This document shows, piece by piece, positions 59,576 through 64,000 of a DNA stretch of 64,000 nucleotides. The position numbers and the translations under genes were made by a program. Under the pieces are notes generated by a model, which did no database searches, was not told the origin of the DNA, and saw only the letters and a list, made by a program, of their open reading frames with translations. This DNA is from Balaenoptera acutorostrata. Taxonomy: Eukaryota; Chordata; Mammalia; Artiodactyla; Balaenopteridae. The stretch is taken from contig NC_080066.1 in NCBI RefSeq assembly GCF_949987535.1, positions 89,857,600-89,921,599 on the forward strand, written 5' to 3'. Within the stretch, counting starts at the first letter, position 1; each line of letters begins with the position of its first letter.

Positions 59576-59844
59576 ATCCTACCTGATATACTTACCTAAG
59601 GATTTTCTTTTTTCTAAACAAGTGCAATTCTGAGGCTAAGAGAAATTCTATTGCCAGAAATTAATAACATAATGTTTTCTGTACCTCATTACACCGAATT
59701 CCTGTGTCCATTCCCAGGTCCAGTTATACACCCTCTCTTGTCTCCTTGACTTGCTATTGTCTGAACCAGTATAATAAATCCATTGCAAAGATCAAATCTA
59801 AACAACTTAAATATCACATTAAAAAAATACATTAATTATTTCAA

Positions 59845-60195
59845 TTATCTATTGTTGCTAACAAATCACTCCAAAATTTAGTAGCTGAAAATAGCAGTGT
59901 TTTATTATTTCTCACAGTTCTGTGGATTTACTGGGATCAATTGGATGGTTCTTCTGTTCCACATGGTGTAGCTGAGGTCGTTCAGATGGGTATACTCAGC
60001 TGGAAGATATGCTGTGGCTGGAACACCTACCATGGCCTCTCATCCTCTAGGGCCTCCCTTCTTCTGGCCTTTCATTATTTTGTTGTCTAGCCTGGGCGTC
60101 TTTGCAGCAAGATGGCTGGCTTCTAAGGAAGGCTGTTCCAAGAGGACAGGCCCTAATGTGCAGAAACTTATTAAGCCTCTCCTTGCGTTAGGCTT
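59845..60195 (-). mobile_element. Probable old LTR/MaLR-related repeat, reverse orientation
   Basis: 'ctattgttgctaacaaatcactccaaaatttagtagctgaaaatagcag', 'tatttctcacagttctgtgg' and 'gatggctggcttctaaggaagg' match a common mammalian LTR-like repeat read backwards. Confidence 0.5.
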
Positions 60196-60204
60196 GCTAG
60201 TTTC

Positions 60205-60335
60205 CAGTTAGCCCAAACTTACAGATGAGGAGACTGTCCACAAGGAGTTTTAGCAAATTATCCAGAGTCATAGATTTAGAAAGTAGTAGAACCAAGATTT
60301 AAAACTACTTAGGCCGACTCCACATCATAAGAATG
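60205..60335 (+). repeat. MIR fragment
   Basis: 'cttacagatgaggagactgtccacaagg', 'gcaaattatccagagtcatagatttagaaagtagtagaaccaagattt' resemble the MIR 3' half. Confidence 0.55.
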
Positions 60336-61340
60336 TGATAATAGCTGGACCTACAGAGTTTGGAACTTGTTTATTATCTATTTAACATACGTAAGCTTTG
60401 GCTCTCCAATTATTTCCAATTAAAAAAACAAAAGGCAGCATACTGTATAGCTTTTCTGGGTAAAACAATGAGTATGTTGTGCAATTTGTAAGACATAATA
60501 CAAATGCCAAAAATGTGAGAGCTGCCTTATCTTAGTGTATCTTCCACAGTGCTGGGCAGAAAGTCACTGTGCCACACAATAGCTGCACACGATATGACTG
60601 GATGCTGTGTGCCCTGGAGCTAGGCTGAAGCATGGCTGTTACTGGAAGGATGGGGGATTGGGAGGAAGGCTGTGTCCTCATGTTGAATTTCCAGGCATAA
60701 CTGCCTCCCTGAGAGTTGAAACTCACTCTTCTTGCAACGAATGCAGGAGATGGATAGAGACACTCAGGTTGCTGGTTGAGTTTGCATGAAATCATTACCT
60801 CATTTCAGCACCACCAGAGAAGCCTGAAGGGTATGCATGAGGCACTTTAGCATTTTTAATCCATTTCAGTTCACATCATTATGCCAAGGATGCAGTGGAC
60901 TCAAATCAATTGTTTTAGGTAGTAAATGGAGCCCAGAATGCACTGTAATATAATTTATTTTGCAGAAATATCAAAAAATACTTCACAAGTAATTATGTTT
61001 GATGTCAAAAAACACAAACCCTGAATGTGAAAATTTGTTTTGTAGGTTGCATTTAGAAAAGTGTTGCATAGAGTTAAGGCAGTTTGCAAAGACTAGGGAA
61101 ATAAAAATTTCACAAATAGGACTCTTGTTTAATTAAAGGAGTGATGAGGAAAAATTTTTAAGGGCTTAAGAGTGAGAGAGGATTCCTGTAGGAAATTGGT
61201 TCCTGTTGTCCTTTGGTCTAAAATCTACTAAATACACTTAATCAAATTACATATACTAACTACACTAACATATTTAATATCTATCTTTTTTGTGTGTATA
61301 CCATTTTGGTTGTCTGTACAAAGTGACATGCCCTAAATTA
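60336..61340. other. Unique intergenic DNA
   Basis: No gene or repeat recognised. Confidence 0.35.
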
Positions 61341-61805
61341 TCTGCCCCTCCCCTCCTCTGCTGTCTCCTCTGTCTCCTACTGTTGCCCTCTTTCTTGTTC
61401 CCTCTGCTCAGCCACATGGGCATCCTTGGTGTTCCTCAAACACAACTATTCCTTATGCCTGGAACATCTTCCTCTCAGCTGTATGTACGGCTACCTCTCT
61501 TACCTCTTTCAAATATTTGATTAAATTTCCCCTTTTCCATAAGGCCCTATCTAAAATTGTACCCCACCACCATCCTCAGCATTCCCAATCTCCTTCCTCT
61601 GCTGTTTTTAGAGCAAAAACCGCTTTATAATATACCACATAATTTACTGTCCTCTTTATTATTTGTCTCTGCCTCAGCTGTGTCCAACTGGAAAGCTCAA
61701 GAGCGGCCTGAATCCTTTTCACTCTTTGTTTAATGACGTATCTCAAGAGCCTAGCACATTGCCTAGCACATGGAAGATAATTAATATTTGCTGAATAAAT
61801 AATAA
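61341..61805 (+). mobile_element. LINE2 3' end
   Basis: 'tatgcctggaacatcttcctctcagctg', 'ctacctctcttacctctttcaaatatttgattaaatttcccc', 'aaggccctatctaaaattg' and the closing 'cctagcacattgcctagcacatggaagataattaatatttgctgaataaat' is the typical L2 3' region including its last ORF remnant. Inactive. Confidence 0.8.
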
Positions 61806-62789
61806 AGCTCTCAATTGTGCAATGTCTGTTCTTAAAGAAGCCTTCCATGGCTACACCGATATTTAGCTTTTGCAATGCCATGTGGGTATAATAGAGCATA
61901 ATACTTGATAGTATGAGAAGTGAAGGCTGAACTGTATGGAAAAAAAATGGAGAAAGGATCTGCACTCCCCCAAAGAAGGAGTGTGTTGTTCTGAGATAAT
62001 GTAAGTAGAGTAAAATGTTCTAATGCCACAGTTCTAGTTCAAGATCTCCAAATAACGGTTGTAAAAATTGTCTGAGCTGGAAGAGGCATAGGGCTAAGAA
62101 CGAGCATCATGACAATACATTTTAACCTGCCTAACTTTCAAATTAATCCCTATTTAAAAATTCCAACATACAAAATTGTTATTCAAGGGGATTCTTACAA
62201 ATATGTATCTACTAAGTTTTTTTTTTTTCTACTAAGTTTTAAAGTTTAGTTGGCAATAAGTTTACTCACTTTGAAACAAGAATTTTTCAAGTAGGTCTCA
62301 TATGAAAAAGCTTCAGGTGGCTAGTACAAACTAGAATGCTATGATGAAAGTGACTCCTGGCCTATATCCAGTCTTAAATAAGTGGGAGTTAAGATTGATT
62401 GCCAGTGTCTGCCATGGGCATGTGAGGTACGAGTGTGACATTGGTACTTGTATTTACCATCCTGGGCCTAAAAGATCTCTAAGGTCCCTGTCAGTTTTAT
62501 CATTCTCTGTGAAAGACAAAGTATTAAGTGTCAGCAGAAATTATGAGAGGGGAAATATCGAGTGAATATAAAGGATCATAACTGGTTGAAAGGCAAGCAA
62601 TGGAAATAAATCATCACTGAAGATAAAATTTAAGTTAGAACTTCCATGGTAACGTATGGGCTTACTCATATATTACTTAATACAATATGTGAGGTCTCTT
62701 CCCACCTCATTAAAATACACCTGAAAAACAATCAAAAGACAGGAGGGGTGTTTGTGTTTGTGTGTGTGTTCCTTTTTCACTTGCTTATT
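61806..62789. other. Unique intergenic DNA
   Basis: CTACTAAGTTTT occurs twice across a T run (62208-62241), a small tandem duplication. No gene. Confidence 0.35.
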
Positions 62790-62890
62790 ATTTGTTTCCC
62801 CAACTAGGCTGTATGTTTTATAATGGCAGGACCCATATCTGATTTGTTCATGAGTCACTAAACATAATAGGAAATCATTAAATATATTTT
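62790..62890 (+). repeat. LINE2 3' tail fragment
   Basis: 'ccccaactaggctgtatgttttataatggcaggacccatatctgatttgttcatgagtcactaaacataataggaaatcattaaata' follows the L2 end consensus. Confidence 0.55.
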
Positions 62891-64000
62891 AAATGCATGA
62901 GTTGAAAGAAGACTGGTGCTTTTGCAACATGTTCTAAAGGAGGATGTCATAACATTTTGTTGAGAAAATAGTAGCAAGAAAATCATCACTTTGATTCAAT
63001 TTTTTTCCTTCTAAGAATTCTATCATAGTTGCAATTATAACAAATATTTCTATTAACACGCCATAGACCTATTTTCATAGTAAATAGTTACATTTTTCAA
63101 TTTTTTACTAATATGTACTAGCCATTCATTATGCTGTGCCCTACTCCAATTGTGTACAGCATCACTTGGGTCTCAGTTTAAATACATTTATTTTAAATGC
63201 ATATTTCTAAGCAATTAGCTTCAAAAACTAAAAAAGTCATTAAAACATTTGAAAAACTTAAGGACAACTTCCAGGAAACTAAAAATAAGAATTCTACCTA
63301 GCAAAAAACAAACAAACAAAAAGCACATTAAATGAAGTCTACAAAATGAAATTCAGCAATAAAAGGTAGCTAGTAAGCAAAAAAATAGAGAAGGTATAAA
63401 ATTAGAAAATAAAACGAAGATTAAATATATTGATTATGACATTTATATGTGAGTTAAATTCCTCTATTAGCAGCAAATGCAAAAAAGAAACAGAGATGGA
63501 AGTAGAAGTCACAATAATAATATCAAACTTGAACTCAAGGGGAAAAACATATTGAATAGAACAGTGGGAAATTCTATTGATAAAATCTATTATGAAAGGA
63601 TAACAGTAATAAATCTCCATGAACACAAAATATAGCAAAAAATATTAGGAATAATTTGACATAAAAAACAATTATAGTGAAATGCCTTAACTTAGTACTA
63701 TCACACTGTGACTAATCAAGACAAAGTGATTAAGCACAGATATTTATGAACAATATAAATATATACTCACAAATAGAAAAAATATATTTTGTCAAATGCC
63801 TGAGGAATGGTTATAAAATTTAATCAGATCTAAAGCCATGCAAAAAACTACTGCTTTTTAAAAAATGGAAACTGGATGGGCAAGATTACATCTTTTGTCC
63901 AAGAATAAACAAAACTAAAAATTAATTAAGATCCCATTAAATATCAATTTAGTTAAAGAGGGAATAAAAATGCCATTAAAAAGTGTTTAGAACATAATTG
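62891..64000. other. AT-rich right edge, possibly worn L1
   Basis: From about 63240 the plus strand is A-rich with phrases faintly like old L1 ORF2 ('attctattgataaaatc', 'gacaaagtgattaagcacagatatt', 'aaactaaaaattaat'). No reading frame survives. Low-confidence assignment. Confidence 0.3.

Noticed and set aside
1..64000. CRISPR arrays, operons, phage or plasmid features
   Set aside because: Repeat composition, SINE/LINE content and CpG pattern show mammalian nuclear DNA; no regularly spaced direct repeats of CRISPR type are present.

Overview
This is a stretch of mammalian nuclear DNA, almost certainly from a cetacean. Seven copies of a roughly 300-bp tRNA-derived SINE of the CHR type are present. 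They start with a GGCTTCCCTGGTGG head, carry a GGTTCGAGCC B-box-like motif and end in an AAATAAATAAAT tail; this long form is typical of whales and dolphins. Pieces of a cetartiodactyl-type LINE-1 are also present, and I saw no BovB or Bov-A elements of the kind that fill ruminant genomes. There is no operon structure, CRISPR array or prokaryotic signal. Most of the window is non-coding DNA built from repeats of several ages.

Layout. 0-12 kb: unique DNA with old repeats (a palindromic DNA element at the left edge, MIRs, MaLR-type LTRs, a purine tract, a TG microsatellite). 12-22 kb: CHR SINEs and L1 tails in AT-rich DNA. 22.3-24.6 kb: a 5'-truncated L1 whose ORF2 remnant is open except for one stop. 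26.5-31.7 kb: the most unusual part. It holds an L1 3' end with target duplications, followed by a 4.6-kb block (27062-31668) flanked by a perfect 13-bp direct repeat. The block has a poly(T) run and a reverse-strand AATAAA at its left end. Inside it are an HAL1-like 3' end (-), an array of degenerate 9-bp repeats, an intronless sperm-motility-kinase/MARK-like kinase pseudogene (+), a CHR-type SINE (-), and an ADAMTSL-like Ig/thrombospondin-repeat pseudogene (-) with a CpG-rich leader. 31.8-46.3 kb: L1 debris, two more CHR SINEs, and MIR and L2 pieces. 46.3-52.1 kb: unique, AT-rich and strikingly poor in repeats. 52.14-53.55 kb: a CpG island with splice-donor-like sites on both strands, the best candidate for a real promoter here. 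53.6-64 kb: MIRs, MaLR LTRs, a second copy of the left-edge palindrome, L2 ends and an AT-rich right edge.

No intact protein-coding gene can be supported. The two recognisable cellular gene copies (kinase and ADAMTSL-like) each carry one in-frame stop. My reading is that both travelled inside a single reverse-transcribed, polyadenylated minus-strand transcript, with the kinase as an antisense passenger. Family names rest on motif and consensus recall without any database search; the repeat boundaries are approximate unless a target-site duplication defines them.
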